From contig NZ_DASUCC010000044.1 in NCBI RefSeq assembly GCF_035762905.1, positions 62,001 through 126,000 on the forward strand: a stretch of 64,000 nt of DNA, written 5' to 3'. Each line of letters starts with the position of its first letter. The first letter of the stretch is position 1. Of this stretch, positions 42,622 through 51,181 are shown piece after piece. Below the pieces are notes generated by a model. That model was given only the letters and a program-made list of their open reading frames with translations, did not search any database and was not told the DNA's origin. The stretch is from DASYTH01 sp035762905 (GTDB lineage: Bacteria > Actinomycetota > Actinomycetes > Mycobacteriales > Pseudonocardiaceae). The position numbers and the translations under genes were made by a program.

Positions 42622-43416
42622 TTGACCATGCGCACCGAGTTCCCGCCGGAGTGGCTGGCGCTGCGGGAGGACGCCGACGCGGCGGCCCGGGCCGCCGACC
42701 TGCTCGAACCGCTGCGCGACTACCTCGGTGACCGGCCGCTGACCGTCCGCGACCTTGGCTGCGGCACCGGTTCGATGGGCCGCTGGCTGGTCCCGCGCCT
42801 GCCCGGCCCGCAGCACTGGATCCTCACCGACCGGGACCCCGAGCTGCTCACCAGGGCGGCTCGCGGCCTGCCCGCCCCGGCCACCGCCGGCACCGAACTG
42901 CGGGACATCACCGGCCTGCGCGTCGCCGACCTGGCCGGAACCTCCCTGGTGACCGGTTCGGCGCTGCTCGACCTGCTGACCGCGGAGGAGGTGCGCGACC
43001 TGGCCGCCGCGTGCGCCGGGGCCGGCTGCCCGGCGCTGTTCGCGCTGTCCGTGGTGGGCCGGGTGGAGCTGGATCCGGTCGACCCCCTCGACGCCGAGCT
43101 GGCCGCGGCCTTCAACGCCCACCAGCGCCGCACCACCGAGGGCCGGCGCCTGCTCGGACCGGACGCGGTCGCCGTGGCCGCCGAGGAGTTCGACCGCCTC
43201 GGCGCGGTCGTGCACCGCCGGCCCAGCCCCTGGCGGCTCGGCCCCGACCAGGCCGCCCTCGCCGAACAGTGGCTGCGCGGCTGGGTGGCGGCCGCCATCG
43301 AGCACCGGCCGGACCTGGCCGACGCCGCCGGGCCGTACCTGGACCGCCGACTCGCCGCCGGGGTGCACGCCACCGTGCAGCACGAGGACCTGCTGGCTCT
43401 CCCGGTCCTGCGGTGA
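42622..43416 (+). CDS. Class I SAM-dependent methyltransferase
   Basis: A 264-residue protein with the Rossmann methyltransferase motif I V-R-D-L-G-C-G-T-G-S-M-G at about residues 41-52, an acidic post-motif I strand end (L-T-D-R-D-P-E-L-L) and motif II-like L-V-T-G-S-A-L-L-D-L-L. The C-terminal part is helical with no further domain. The TTG at 42622 is chosen because AAAGGGAGG lies 7 nt upstream; an in-frame ATG at 42628 is a close alternative. It is divergent from the phosphatidyltransferase/LtaS-like pair and may belong to the same function. Methyl acceptor unknown. Confidence 0.85.
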   Translation: MTMRTEFPPEWLALREDADAAARAADLLEPLRDYLGDRPLTVRDLGCGTGSMGRWLVPRLPGPQHWILTDRDPELLTRAARGLPAPATAGTELRDITGLRVADLAGTSLVTGSALLDLLTAEEVRDLAAACAGAGCPALFALSVVGRVELDPVDPLDAELAAAFNAHQRRTTEGRRLLGPDAVAVAAEEFDRLGAVVHRRPSPWRLGPDQAALAEQWLRGWVAAAIEHRPDLADAAGPYLDRRLAAGVHATVQHEDLLALPVLR

Positions 43417-43801
43417 TCTTGAGCCTTCCCCGGGTGGCGGTTCTCGTATACGTCATCTGACGGATGTCTCGGAGTGCCTGAACGGCCAGTATCGGTGGCT
43501 GCTTCGACCGCCTCACAGAAACCCGATGCCCGTATTGAAGTGCCGGCCGTCCGAACTCCTCCATCCCCGTACAGGACGGTCCGGCCGCAGGGCATCGCCT
43601 GGGGGACGCGCCTGGCCGGCGGCCGCACTCAGCGGCCTGCACAGCGGCCGGTTTCGGCCGGCGCGAACGGTGGTGGCGGTGGCGATACCCCCGAGTCGTC
43701 ACCGCCACCCACCACCAACTCGACCGACGCCGATACGGAAGCATGATCGGCGATCACGGTGGCCAGCCGCGCCAGCCCAGGACGAGGTGAGGAAATCTGC
43801 C
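43417..43801. other. Intergenic region, 385 bp, no convincing gene
   Basis: Shortly after the methyltransferase stop there is CGTATACG (43445-43452), overlapping CGTCA-TC-TGACG (43451-43462), a compact double palindrome that could be an operator. The rest has a short open frame (43474-43746) whose codon use is unlike that of the neighbouring genes. GAGGTGAGG before 43802 is the ribosome-binding site of the next gene. Confidence 0.5.
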
Positions 43802-44752
43802 ATGGCCGAACTCATCAGTGAAATCGTCGCGATCATCCCGCGGGACGGGGCGCTGTACATGTTGATGGTCGAGTACGAGGAGGGCGACGGCGGCAACGGC
43901 GTGGGCCACATCATGCGCACCGACGGCTTGCGGACGACGGTAATAGACGGCGTGCTGAGCACGAACGACACCTTGCGTGCGTTCTGGATGTCCCCGACAG
44001 GCGCGCTCTGGGCTTCCAGCGAAGACGGCAACGTGTGGACCAGCGCCTCTGTGCGGTGGCCCGAGCCGCGCCACGACGACCTCGGCTCCATAGCCGAAGA
44101 TCCGGCGTTGCGGTGGACCGTGACCACGTTGCCGGACCTGCGCGAGGAAGGCTATGAGCCTACGCTCGGGGCGCTGTGGGGCACGGGCGATGCGGACGTG
44201 TTCGTCGCCGCCTCTGGCGGACACATCTACCAGTGGAACGGCGAGGAATGGCGGCAGACGTTCACGGCACCGGGCGATGTCCGGGCCTTCGCCGGCACCG
44301 GGCCGCACGACGTGTACGCCGTCGGCGAGCAGGCAACGCTGCTGCACTACGACGGCAATGCCTGGAGCACGATGGAAAACCCCGCCGGTGGAACCCAGGC
44401 TGAAACCTTCACCGGCTGCTGTATGGGACCCGACGGGGCGCTGCTTGTCTGCAGCATGAAAGGAAGACTGCTGCACGGCACCGCCGGCGGCCTCACCGCG
44501 CTGGCCCGCGACGACGCCCGGCAACTGTGGGACGTCGCCATGCTGGACGACCGCATCATCCTCGCGGCCGGTCGGGACGGGGTGGTGGAGCTCCGCGACC
44601 AGACTCTCGTTTCGCTGCGCGACACCTTCCACGCCCACAGCGTGACGGCCGGCAAGGACAAGCTGTACTTCGTGGACGCGTCCGCCGAACCCGTCTACAT
44701 CGAGTACGACCCGGTGCATCCCACGATGCCGTGGGCCCGCATCTGGTTCTGA
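43802..44752 (+). CDS. Beta-propeller-like protein of unknown function
   Basis: A 316-residue protein without signal peptide or membrane segment. It has repeated short motifs of the propeller type: G-A-L-W-A-S-S-E-D-G-N-V-W, A-L-W-G-T-G-D-A-D-V-F-V-A-A-S-G-G-H-I-Y-Q-W-N-G, D-V-Y-A-V-G-E-Q-A-T-L-L-H-Y-D-G-N-A-W and A-L-L-V-C-S-M-K-G-R-L-L-H. Spacing of about 40-45 residues suggests six or seven blades. No catalytic motif is visible. ATG 43802 is chosen over a longer frame because GAGGTGAGG precedes it. I do not recognise a named family; propeller scaffolds of this kind occur singly in actinomycetes and beside toxin-type loci. Confidence 0.75.
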   Translation: MAELISEIVAIIPRDGALYMLMVEYEEGDGGNGVGHIMRTDGLRTTVIDGVLSTNDTLRAFWMSPTGALWASSEDGNVWTSASVRWPEPRHDDLGSIAEDPALRWTVTTLPDLREEGYEPTLGALWGTGDADVFVAASGGHIYQWNGEEWRQTFTAPGDVRAFAGTGPHDVYAVGEQATLLHYDGNAWSTMENPAGGTQAETFTGCCMGPDGALLVCSMKGRLLHGTAGGLTALARDDARQLWDVAMLDDRIILAAGRDGVVELRDQTLVSLRDTFHAHSVTAGKDKLYFVDASAEPVYIEYDPVHPTMPWARIWF

Positions 44753-44849
44753 GCGGCCCGTTGCCAGGGCTGGCCGGCGACTCGGGTACCGGGGCTGGCG
44801 ATTCGGGTGCGTGAGCCGAGGATTCGGTTGCTGGGGGTGGGGTTCGGGT
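44753..44849. repeat. 21-bp periodic repeat block at a convergent gene end
   Basis: CGG anchors at 44783, 44804, 44825 and about 44845, with cores such as GATTCGGTTGCTGGG, place this block in the same family as the 14212-15020 region. It abuts the stop codon of the minus-strand P450 and also follows the plus-strand propeller gene. In the P450 transcript it reads C-rich. Confidence 0.75.
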
Positions 44850-46046
44850 TCAGGGGGTGAGGCGGACGGGGAGGCTGGCGAGCATTTGGAGGTGCCAGTG
44901 TTCTTGGACGGGGGGGTTGGTGCTGGCCAGTTCTATGGTGCGGTAGCGGTGGAGGAGTTCGGTGAAGAGGGTGCCGGCTTCGACTGTTGCGAGGGTCTTG
45001 CCCATGCAGGCGTGGGGGCCGGCGCTGAAGGCCAGCGATTTCACCCCGGTGCGGGTGAGGTCCAGGTGGTCGGGGTTCGGGTAGCGGTCGGGGTCGCGGC
45101 CGGCGGAGTCGAACACGACGAAGACGCATTCGCCCGCGGGGATGGGGGTGCCGCCGATCTTGACGTCGGAAGTCAGTAGCCGGGCGGCGAAGCGGGCTGA
45201 GGGGTCGTAGCGGGAGAGTTCTTCGATGGCGGTGGGCATGATGTCGGGGTTGGCGCGCAGGAGGGAGAGGGCATCGGGGTTGCGGAGCAGGGCGAGGAGG
45301 CCGTTGCCGATGAGGTTGATGGTGGTTTCGTGGCCGGCGATGAAGAGCATGCCGACGGTGGCGACGATGTCGTCGTCGGTGTAGGGGGCGCCGGTGTCGT
45401 CGAGGCTGTGGACCATGGCGGAGATGAGGGTGTCCACGGGGGGCGCGGCGCGGGCGTCGCGGATGAGTTCCAGGCACAGGGCGCGGAACTTGGGGGCCAG
45501 GCGGTTCATCTCGATGAGGTTGGCGGGGGACACGCTGCGGTCGATGACCTGGCTGATCGGGGCGGTCCAGGCGCGGAACCGGGGGCGCATCTCGGACGGG
45601 ACGCCCATCAGCTCGCAGACCACGGCGACCGGGAGCGGCATGGCCATGGTGCTCATGACGTCGACTTCGCCGGGGCCGGCGGCGTCCAACAACTCGGTGA
45701 CGATCTGGGGGACGCGGATGCGGAACTGGTCGACGACGCGCCGGCTGAGCACCTTGCCGACGACGCGGCGCAGGCGTTTGTGGGCGGCGCCGTCCTGCAA
45801 CAGCATGATCTTGCTGGTGAACCGGACCACCGGGCTGGACGGGCCGCCGCGGGCCCGGGCCCAGTCGGAGTTGGCCGGGAAGTTGCTGGACGCGTCCGGC
45901 GAGCGGAGCAGCTCGTCGATGTCGTCGTAGCGGAACAGAACCCAGTAGCCGTGCGGGGTCCAGTGCACCGGATCGTTCTCGCGGAAGTGCCGGTAGTAGG
46001 CGAACCGGTCGGTGCGCAGCTGCGGATCCTTGAAGTCGAAGTACAC
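44850..46046 (-). CDS. Cytochrome P450
   Basis: A 398-residue soluble bacterial P450. The I-helix motif is F-I-A-G-H-E-T-T (about 245-252), the K-helix E-x-x-R is in I-E-E-L-S-R, and the heme-ligand loop is F-S-A-G-P-H-A-C-M-G (Cys about 349). The common first Gly of F-G-x-G is Ser. It starts at GTG 46046, 7 nt after the DUF5988-like gene, and is the last gene of the leftward tailoring operon carboxylase-thioesterase-glycosyltransferase-DUF5988-P450. A role in hydroxylation or epoxidation of the polyketide is likely. The last 600 bases are strongly C/A-rich on the coding strand. Confidence 0.93.
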   Translation of the reverse strand: MYFDFKDPQLRTDRFAYYRHFRENDPVHWTPHGYWVLFRYDDIDELLRSPDASSNFPANSDWARARGGPSSPVVRFTSKIMLLQDGAAHKRLRRVVGKVLSRRVVDQFRIRVPQIVTELLDAAGPGEVDVMSTMAMPLPVAVVCELMGVPSEMRPRFRAWTAPISQVIDRSVSPANLIEMNRLAPKFRALCLELIRDARAAPPVDTLISAMVHSLDDTGAPYTDDDIVATVGMLFIAGHETTINLIGNGLLALLRNPDALSLLRANPDIMPTAIEELSRYDPSARFAARLLTSDVKIGGTPIPAGECVFVVFDSAGRDPDRYPNPDHLDLTRTGVKSLAFSAGPHACMGKTLATVEAGTLFTELLHRYRTIELASTNPPVQEHWHLQMLASLPVRLTP

Positions 46047-46053
46047 GGTGGAC

Positions 46054-46263
46054 TCACTCGGCGATCTTGGTGGCGTAGCACCACTGGTACACGGGAACCG
46101 GCGAACCGTTGAGATTGTGGAAGTCGCCGGAGTGGCGGAAGTGCTCGTAGCCGTTGCCCCGGCTCAGGCTGATCTTGTCGGCCAGCACGTCGACCTCGCG
46201 GATCCGGTCCGCCTCGGACAGTCCGTCCGGACCGCCGACGAGCAACACCCTGATCTGGCGCAT
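46054..46263 (-). CDS. Small protein, DUF5988-like
   Basis: A 69-residue protein with the pattern V-L-L-V-G-G-P-D-G-L-S-E-A-D-R, then D-K-I-S-L-S, G-Y-E-H-F, and V-P-V-Y-Q-W-C-Y-A-T-K-I-A-E at the end. This matches small uncharacterised actinomycete proteins (DUF5988) that recur inside polyketide clusters next to glycosyltransferases or P450s. ATG 46263 has GAGAGGAG upstream. It sits between the glycosyltransferase and P450 genes with gaps of 24 and 7 nt, so it is co-expressed with them. Function is unknown; an accessory or carrier-binding role is speculation. Confidence 0.75.
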   Translation of the reverse strand: MRQIRVLLVGGPDGLSEADRIREVDVLADKISLSRGNGYEHFRHSGDFHNLNGSPVPVYQWCYATKIAE

Positions 46264-46287
46264 GGTGGTTCTCCTCTCGGGTTCACG

Positions 46288-47511
46288 TCAGCCGCAGGCC
46301 AACTTCTCCAGGCTTTCGACGAGGTTGACCATGGACGGTCGGAGGAGCACCTCGTCGCGCAGCTCGGCCGCGCGTTCTCGATGGGACGTGGCGGTCAGCA
46401 GCCCGGTCACGGCGGTTCGCACCGTGTCGGGATCGAAGAGGTGACCGGGGATGTGCCGCCCGGCGCCGGACTCGGCCAGCCGCGACCCGGTCAGCGCCGT
46501 CTCGGCGATGAACGTGATGGCCAGCTGGGGTTTCCCGGACCAGAGCGCGGTCATCGCGGTGCCGCTGCCGCCGTGGTGCACGACCGCGTCACAGCTGGGC
46601 AGCAGCAGCCGCACCGGCAGCCGGCCGAGCACCCGCACCGACGGCGGCACCCGGCCGAGCGCCGCGGCGTCCTCGGCCGTCGCGGTCACCAGCACCTCGG
46701 CGTCCAGCCCGGACAGCGCGTCGACCAGCGCGGGCAGCAGATACGTGTCCGGTCCGGACATCGTGGACAGTGCGGTGGACCAGGTGACGCAGATCCGCGG
46801 CCGCCGCGCGGGCGGATCCAGCAGCCAGGTGGGCGCCGGCGCGCTTCCGTTGTAGGGCACGTACCGGACCGGCAGCCGGGTCGCCGCGGTGCGTGGGGCG
46901 ACACCGGCCGGGCAGGGGTCGACCACGTGCTCGATCATGTCCAGGGAGAACTCGCCGAGACCGTGCCGGGGAAACGCGCCGCTGGGATCGGCCGGCACGA
47001 TCCGGAAGTGCTCGGCCTCGTGCGTGCCGACCGGTCCCCACAGGCACAGCGCGGCGGGTACCTCGGTCAGCCGCGCGGCGAGCAACCCTTCCAGGCTGGT
47101 CGGGTCGTGCAGCACGACATCGGGCTGCCACCGCCGGGCGAAGTCGGCGGCGGCGTCGAACCCGCGGTTGGTCCGGGCCATCAGGTCCGGTTCCACCTCC
47201 CGGCGGTACGCGCCGACGTCGAAGTCGCCGAGCGCGCCGAGTCGTTGGCCGGTCAGCGGATGCAGCGGTAGAAAGGGGTACGGCCACAGCCCGGACACCG
47301 CGTCCCGGTAGTACTGCATGCGGTTGCTGGTCACGATGTCCATGCCGTCCAGCACCGGCGTCGGGATCAGCCCGGCGGTGCCGATCTGACCGACCTGGGA
47401 GGCATGGCACAGCACCCGAACCTCGTGCCCCATGGCTTGCAACGCCCAGCCGAGCGGGATCATCGACGCGTAGTGCGTCGGCCAGGACGACACCGTGAAC
47501 AGCACCCGCAC
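46288..47511 (-). CDS. GT1-family macrolide-type glycosyltransferase
   Basis: A 407-residue GT-B-fold glycosyltransferase. The N-terminal acceptor domain starts R-V-L-F-T-V-S-S-W-P-T-H-Y. The C-terminal donor domain carries the NDP-sugar signature V-V-H-H-G-G-S-G-T-A-M-T-A-L-W-S-G-K-P-Q (about residues 312-331). The size and N-terminus are those of antibiotic glycosyltransferases acting on polyketide aglycones. The GTG start has GGAGG 7 nt upstream. No deoxysugar-biosynthesis genes lie in the window; either they are further right or the enzyme uses a primary-metabolism sugar nucleotide. Confidence 0.92.
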   Translation of the reverse strand: MRVLFTVSSWPTHYASMIPLGWALQAMGHEVRVLCHASQVGQIGTAGLIPTPVLDGMDIVTSNRMQYYRDAVSGLWPYPFLPLHPLTGQRLGALGDFDVGAYRREVEPDLMARTNRGFDAAADFARRWQPDVVLHDPTSLEGLLAARLTEVPAALCLWGPVGTHEAEHFRIVPADPSGAFPRHGLGEFSLDMIEHVVDPCPAGVAPRTAATRLPVRYVPYNGSAPAPTWLLDPPARRPRICVTWSTALSTMSGPDTYLLPALVDALSGLDAEVLVTATAEDAAALGRVPPSVRVLGRLPVRLLLPSCDAVVHHGGSGTAMTALWSGKPQLAITFIAETALTGSRLAESGAGRHIPGHLFDPDTVRTAVTGLLTATSHRERAAELRDEVLLRPSMVNLVESLEKLACG

Positions 47512-47530
47512 CCCGACACCTCCGCCAACG

Positions 47531-48283
47531 CTATCCGGGCAGCCCGCCGGTGATCTTGTCGAGTACCGCGGTCACGTGCTGGTCGAGGAAGAAGTGCCCG
47601 CCGGGGAAGACATGCAGCGTGAACCCGGCGCTGGTGTGCTCGGCCCAGCGGCGCACCTCGGGGATGCTCGCCTTCGGATCCTCGTCGCCGACCATGGCCT
47701 GGATCGGGCTGCGCAGCGGCGGAGCGGGTTCGTAGCGGTAGGTCTCGATGGCCTTGTAGTCGGCCCGGATCGACGGCAGGGCCATGCGGATCAGCTCGTC
47801 GTCGGCCATGATCCGGGAGTCGGTCCCGTTCAGCGACCGGACCTCGTCGAGAATTCCGTTGTCGTCCTTGAGATGCACGGTCTCGGCGCGGTGCGTGCAC
47901 GGTGCCCGGCGGCCGGACACGAACAGGGCGGCGGCGACCGTTCCGGTTCGCTCCAACCTGGTCGCGACCTCGAACGCCAGGACGGCGCCCATGCTGTGCC
48001 CGAACAGGGCCAGCGGCCGGTCGTCGAGCTGGCTGCCGATCGCGCCGACCACCCGGTCGGCCAGCTCCCCGATGGTCTCCACGAACGGCTCGGAACGCCG
48101 GTCCTGCCGTCCCGGATACTGCACCGCCAGCACCTCGACCCGCGGCGAAAGTGCCCGGGACACGCCGAAGAAGTAGGTGGCCGAGCCGCCGGCGTGCGGC
48201 AGGCAGAGCAACCGGCTGCGGGCATGCGGGGCCGGGTGGTAACGGCGGACCCACAGGTCGGTCTGGTCGGCTGTGCTGAGCAT
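47531..48283 (-). CDS. Type II thioesterase
   Basis: A 250-residue alpha/beta-hydrolase thioesterase of the GrsT/RifR class. It has L-L-C-L-P-H-A-G-G-S-A-T-Y-F near the N-terminus, the nucleophile in L-F-G-H-S-M-G-A (Ser about 96), the acid in M-V-G-D-E-D, and His in F-P-G-G-H-F-F-L. It removes stalled or wrong acyl groups from carrier proteins of the assembly line. It lies between the carboxylase and glycosyltransferase genes of the PKS tailoring operon and may serve both assembly lines in the window. Confidence 0.93.
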   Translation of the reverse strand: MLSTADQTDLWVRRYHPAPHARSRLLCLPHAGGSATYFFGVSRALSPRVEVLAVQYPGRQDRRSEPFVETIGELADRVVGAIGSQLDDRPLALFGHSMGAVLAFEVATRLERTGTVAAALFVSGRRAPCTHRAETVHLKDDNGILDEVRSLNGTDSRIMADDELIRMALPSIRADYKAIETYRYEPAPPLRSPIQAMVGDEDPKASIPEVRRWAEHTSAGFTLHVFPGGHFFLDQHVTAVLDKITGGLPG

Positions 48284-48307
48284 CCGTGTTCACGCCCCAA
48301 TTCGTTG

Positions 48308-49750
48308 CTACAGAGGGATGTTCCCGTGGTGACCGCGGCCGGCGGGGGCGGCGGCCAGTGCCTCGGCCACCTGCCTTCTGGTCTGCTCCGGGGCGATCAC
48401 CGCGTCCACCACGCCGATGCGCATGGCCCGGTCCACTCCGCCCGCGGTGCGCTGCTGCTCGACGATGAGCCGGCCGCGCAGCTCCGCGCGCTCCTCGTCG
48501 GACGCGGCGGCCGCGAGCTGCTTGCGGTACAGCACGCCGACGGCCGCCTCGGCGCCCATCACGGCGACCTCGGCGTGCGGCCAGGCGAGCACCCGGGTGG
48601 CGCCGAGCGAGCGCGAGTTCATCGCGATGTAGGCGCCGCCGTAGGACTTCCGGGTGATCAGGGTGACGCGGGGCACCGCCGCCTCGGCGAACGCGTGCAG
48701 CAGCTTGGCGCCGCGCCGGACCACCCCGCCCCACTCCTGCCCGACGCCGGGCAGGTAGCCCGGCACGTCCACGACCACCAGCAGCGGGACGCCGAACGAG
48801 TCGCACATCCGGACGAACCGGGACGCCTTCTCCGCGGACAGCGAGTCCAGGCATCCGCCACGCCGCAACGGGTTGTTGGCCAGCACGCCGATGGTGCGGC
48901 CGGCCAGCCGGCCGAGCCCGATCACCATGTTCGGCGCCCATTTGGCCTGCAGCTCCTCGAACCCGGTGCTCTCGTCCAGGATCGCCCGCACCAGCGGGCG
49001 CACGTCGTAGGCCCGCCGCGGCGAGTCCGGCAGCAGGTCGCGCAGGCCGGGCGAGTTGGTGACCGAGCAGACGTCGTAACGCCCGGGCCGGGTGAGCAGC
49101 GTGGTCAGGGCGCGGGCCCGCTGGCAGGCCTCGGCGTCGGTGCCGACGGTCAGGTGCGCAACGCCGGAGCGCCGGCCGTGTGCGTCGCACCCGCCGAGCC
49201 CCGCCATGTCCACCTGCTCGCCGGTGACGCTGCGCACCACGTCCGGTCCGGTGACGAACACCCGGCCGGTCTCCGACATGATGACGATGTCGGTGAGCGC
49301 CGGGCCGTAGGCGGCGGCGCCGGCCGCCGGGCCGAGCACCACCGAGATCTGGGCGACCTTGCCGGAGGCGCGGGTCATGGCGGCGAACATCCGGCCGACG
49401 GCGTCCATCGACTCCACCCCGTCGGCGAGCTTGGCGCCGCCCGAGTGCCACAGGCCGATGACCGGGATCCGTTGCCGCACGGCGTACTCGATCGCGTCGA
49501 TGATCCGGTCCGCCTCGGGCGTGCCGAGCGAACCGCCCATCCGCCTTCCGTCGGTGCAGTAGGCGACCACCGCGGCGCCGTTGATCCGGCCCTGCACCGC
49601 GACCACGCCGCACGGCTCGCCGGCCGGTGGCAGCGCGGTGCAGTCGCGGAAATCGCCGTCCAGCAACAGGGATAATCGCAGCGCCGGATCACGGGGATCG
49701 ACAACGGAAATGTCGACACCGGCCCGTGGATTGTCGGCTATTACCGTCAT
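48308..49750 (-). CDS. Acyl-CoA carboxylase carboxyltransferase beta subunit
   Basis: A 480-residue carboxyltransferase of the PccB/AccD family. The oxyanion loops are visible as L-W-H-S-G-G-A-K and G-P-A-A-G-A-A-A-Y-G-P-A in the N-half. The C-half has D-V-P-G-Y-L-P-G-V-G-Q-E-W-G-G and K-S-Y-G-G-A-Y-I-A-M-N-S. It would carboxylate acetyl- or propionyl-CoA to malonyl- or methylmalonyl-CoA with a biotinylated alpha subunit from elsewhere. The downstream PKS needs both extender units. ATG 49750 is preferred; a TTG at 49786 would overlap the promoter inverted repeat. First gene of the leftward tailoring operon. Confidence 0.93.
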   Translation of the reverse strand: MTVIADNPRAGVDISVVDPRDPALRLSLLLDGDFRDCTALPPAGEPCGVVAVQGRINGAAVVAYCTDGRRMGGSLGTPEADRIIDAIEYAVRQRIPVIGLWHSGGAKLADGVESMDAVGRMFAAMTRASGKVAQISVVLGPAAGAAAYGPALTDIVIMSETGRVFVTGPDVVRSVTGEQVDMAGLGGCDAHGRRSGVAHLTVGTDAEACQRARALTTLLTRPGRYDVCSVTNSPGLRDLLPDSPRRAYDVRPLVRAILDESTGFEELQAKWAPNMVIGLGRLAGRTIGVLANNPLRRGGCLDSLSAEKASRFVRMCDSFGVPLLVVVDVPGYLPGVGQEWGGVVRRGAKLLHAFAEAAVPRVTLITRKSYGGAYIAMNSRSLGATRVLAWPHAEVAVMGAEAAVGVLYRKQLAAAASDEERAELRGRLIVEQQRTAGGVDRAMRIGVVDAVIAPEQTRRQVAEALAAAPAGRGHHGNIPL

Positions 49751-49783
49751 GCAACCACAGTGCGGCCGGCGAATCAGTGCCGG

Positions 49784-49843
49784 CAACCCCTAGTAGCCGC
49801 ACGGCTCGGGGCGGGACGACCCCCTGGGTGCCGATAGGGGTTG
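49784..49843. promoter_or_regulatory. Inverted repeat in the divergent PKS promoter region
   Basis: CAACCCCTA (49784-49792) and its exact complement TAGGGGTTG (49835-49843) are separated by 42 bp in the space between the carboxylase (leftward, start 49750) and P450/PKS (rightward, start 49935) genes. A degenerate third copy, CAGGGGTGG, follows at about 49848. Spaced identical half-sites suggest binding of a dimeric activator that controls both arms. Confidence 0.55.
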
Positions 49844-49934
49844 TTCGCAGGGGTGGGCCGGTGGTTAGCGTGCCCCAAGGCCGGTGACCAGGCTAGACGC
49901 TGTCCACGGTGATTGCCCACGGCGGGAGTGGTTG

Positions 49935-51161
49935 ATGGCACGGGACACCACCGCGCAGCTGGCGGTATGGAACGAGTATCTCTGGTCGGTGGGGGATCAG
50001 GGCGATCCGTACGCGCTGATTCTGCGCGCTCCGGACGATCCCTATCCATTGTATGAAGAGGTTCGCGCGCGCGGGCCGCTGCACCGCAGCGCATTGGGCA
50101 CCTGGGTCACCGCGGACCACAAGTTGTCCAGCAAGGTGTTGCGCGACCGGCGGTTCGGCGTGCGCCAGTTGAGCGGCGAGAAGGCCATCGAGTCGATCGA
50201 GTTCGACAACTCCATGCTCGGCGTGGATCCGCCGGACCACGGCCGGCTGCGCAAGCTGGCCATCCCGGCGATCAATCCGGGTCAGATGGAGTCCTGGCGG
50301 CCCCGGATCGAGACCTACACCGAGGAGCTGGTCGAGAAGTTCCTGGCCGCAGGCGGCCGGGCCAACTTCATGACCGCGTTCGCCCAGCAGCTGCCCAACT
50401 ACGTGATCAGCGAGCTGCTCGGGATTCCGGACCGGCACCGGCCGGCGGCGTTCCGGCTGACCAGGCGGATGGCCCGCATGATCGAGAGCGAGCCGACGCC
50501 GCAGCTGGTCGAGGACGTCACCGGTTCGGTCGCCGAGCTGTACCTGATGTTCGAGGACATCATCGCGCTGCGTCGGGCCGACCCGGGCGATGACCTGGTC
50601 ACCCAGCTGCTGCCGGCGCTGGACGAGGGCCGGCTGAGCAAGGCCGAGTTGGTCGCGCTGTGCGCGTTCCTGACCCTCGGCGGGGTCGAGACCACGGTGA
50701 ACCTGATCGGCAACGCCACCTTGCTGATGCTCGAGCACCCGGACCAGTTCGAGATGTTCAAAGGGGATCCGGGGCTCGCGCCCGCGGTCATCCAGGAGAC
50801 GCTGCGGTTCGAGACGCCGACCCAGCAGTACCGCCGGATCGTGCAGGAGGACCTGGAACTGGCCGGGCAGGTGCTGCCGGCCGACAGCCAGGTGGCGATC
50901 TGCGCCGGCGCGGCCAACCGCGATCCCGAGGTGTACCCGGACCCGGGCCGGTTCGACATCACCCGCCCGCCCGGGCGCGAGCTGCTCTCCTTCTCCCTGG
51001 GAATCCATTTCTGCCTTGGTGCGGCACTCGCCCGGCTGGAGGGCGAGGTGGCGCTGGCCGCCGTGGCCCGGCGGTTGCCGAACCTGCGCCGGATCGGCCC
51101 GATTCGCCGCCGGAAGTCCTATGTGATCCGCGGGATGTTGCAGTTCCCGGTCGCCGCCTAG
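49935..51161 (+). CDS. Cytochrome P450
   Basis: A 408-residue P450. The I-helix reads L-T-L-G-G-V-E-T-T (Gly in place of the usual Ala before Gly), K-helix E-T-L-R, and heme loop F-S-L-G-I-H-F-C-L-G (Cys about 361), so heme ligation is intact and it is not an EryCII-like inactive partner. ATG 49935 is preferred over an upstream frame because of GGGAGTGG just before it. It ends 20 nt before the PKS and is co-transcribed with it, so it probably oxidises the polyketide or an early intermediate. Confidence 0.93.
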   Translation: MARDTTAQLAVWNEYLWSVGDQGDPYALILRAPDDPYPLYEEVRARGPLHRSALGTWVTADHKLSSKVLRDRRFGVRQLSGEKAIESIEFDNSMLGVDPPDHGRLRKLAIPAINPGQMESWRPRIETYTEELVEKFLAAGGRANFMTAFAQQLPNYVISELLGIPDRHRPAAFRLTRRMARMIESEPTPQLVEDVTGSVAELYLMFEDIIALRRADPGDDLVTQLLPALDEGRLSKAELVALCAFLTLGGVETTVNLIGNATLLMLEHPDQFEMFKGDPGLAPAVIQETLRFETPTQQYRRIVQEDLELAGQVLPADSQVAICAGAANRDPEVYPDPGRFDITRPPGRELLSFSLGIHFCLGAALARLEGEVALAAVARRLPNLRRIGPIRRRKSYVIRGMLQFPVAA

Positions 51162-51181
51162 TCAGGTGAATGAGGTCCTCG

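Noticed and set aside
43474..43746. Short open frame (90 codons) between the methyltransferase and propeller genes
   Set aside because: Weak third-position bias, low-complexity Gly/Pro/Thr tail, poor ribosome-binding site; more likely intergenic.
50990..51030. P450 at 49935 as an inactive EryCII/DesVIII-type glycosyltransferase partner
   Set aside because: The heme-ligand Cys and surrounding loop (F-S-L-G-I-H-F-C-L-G) are intact.
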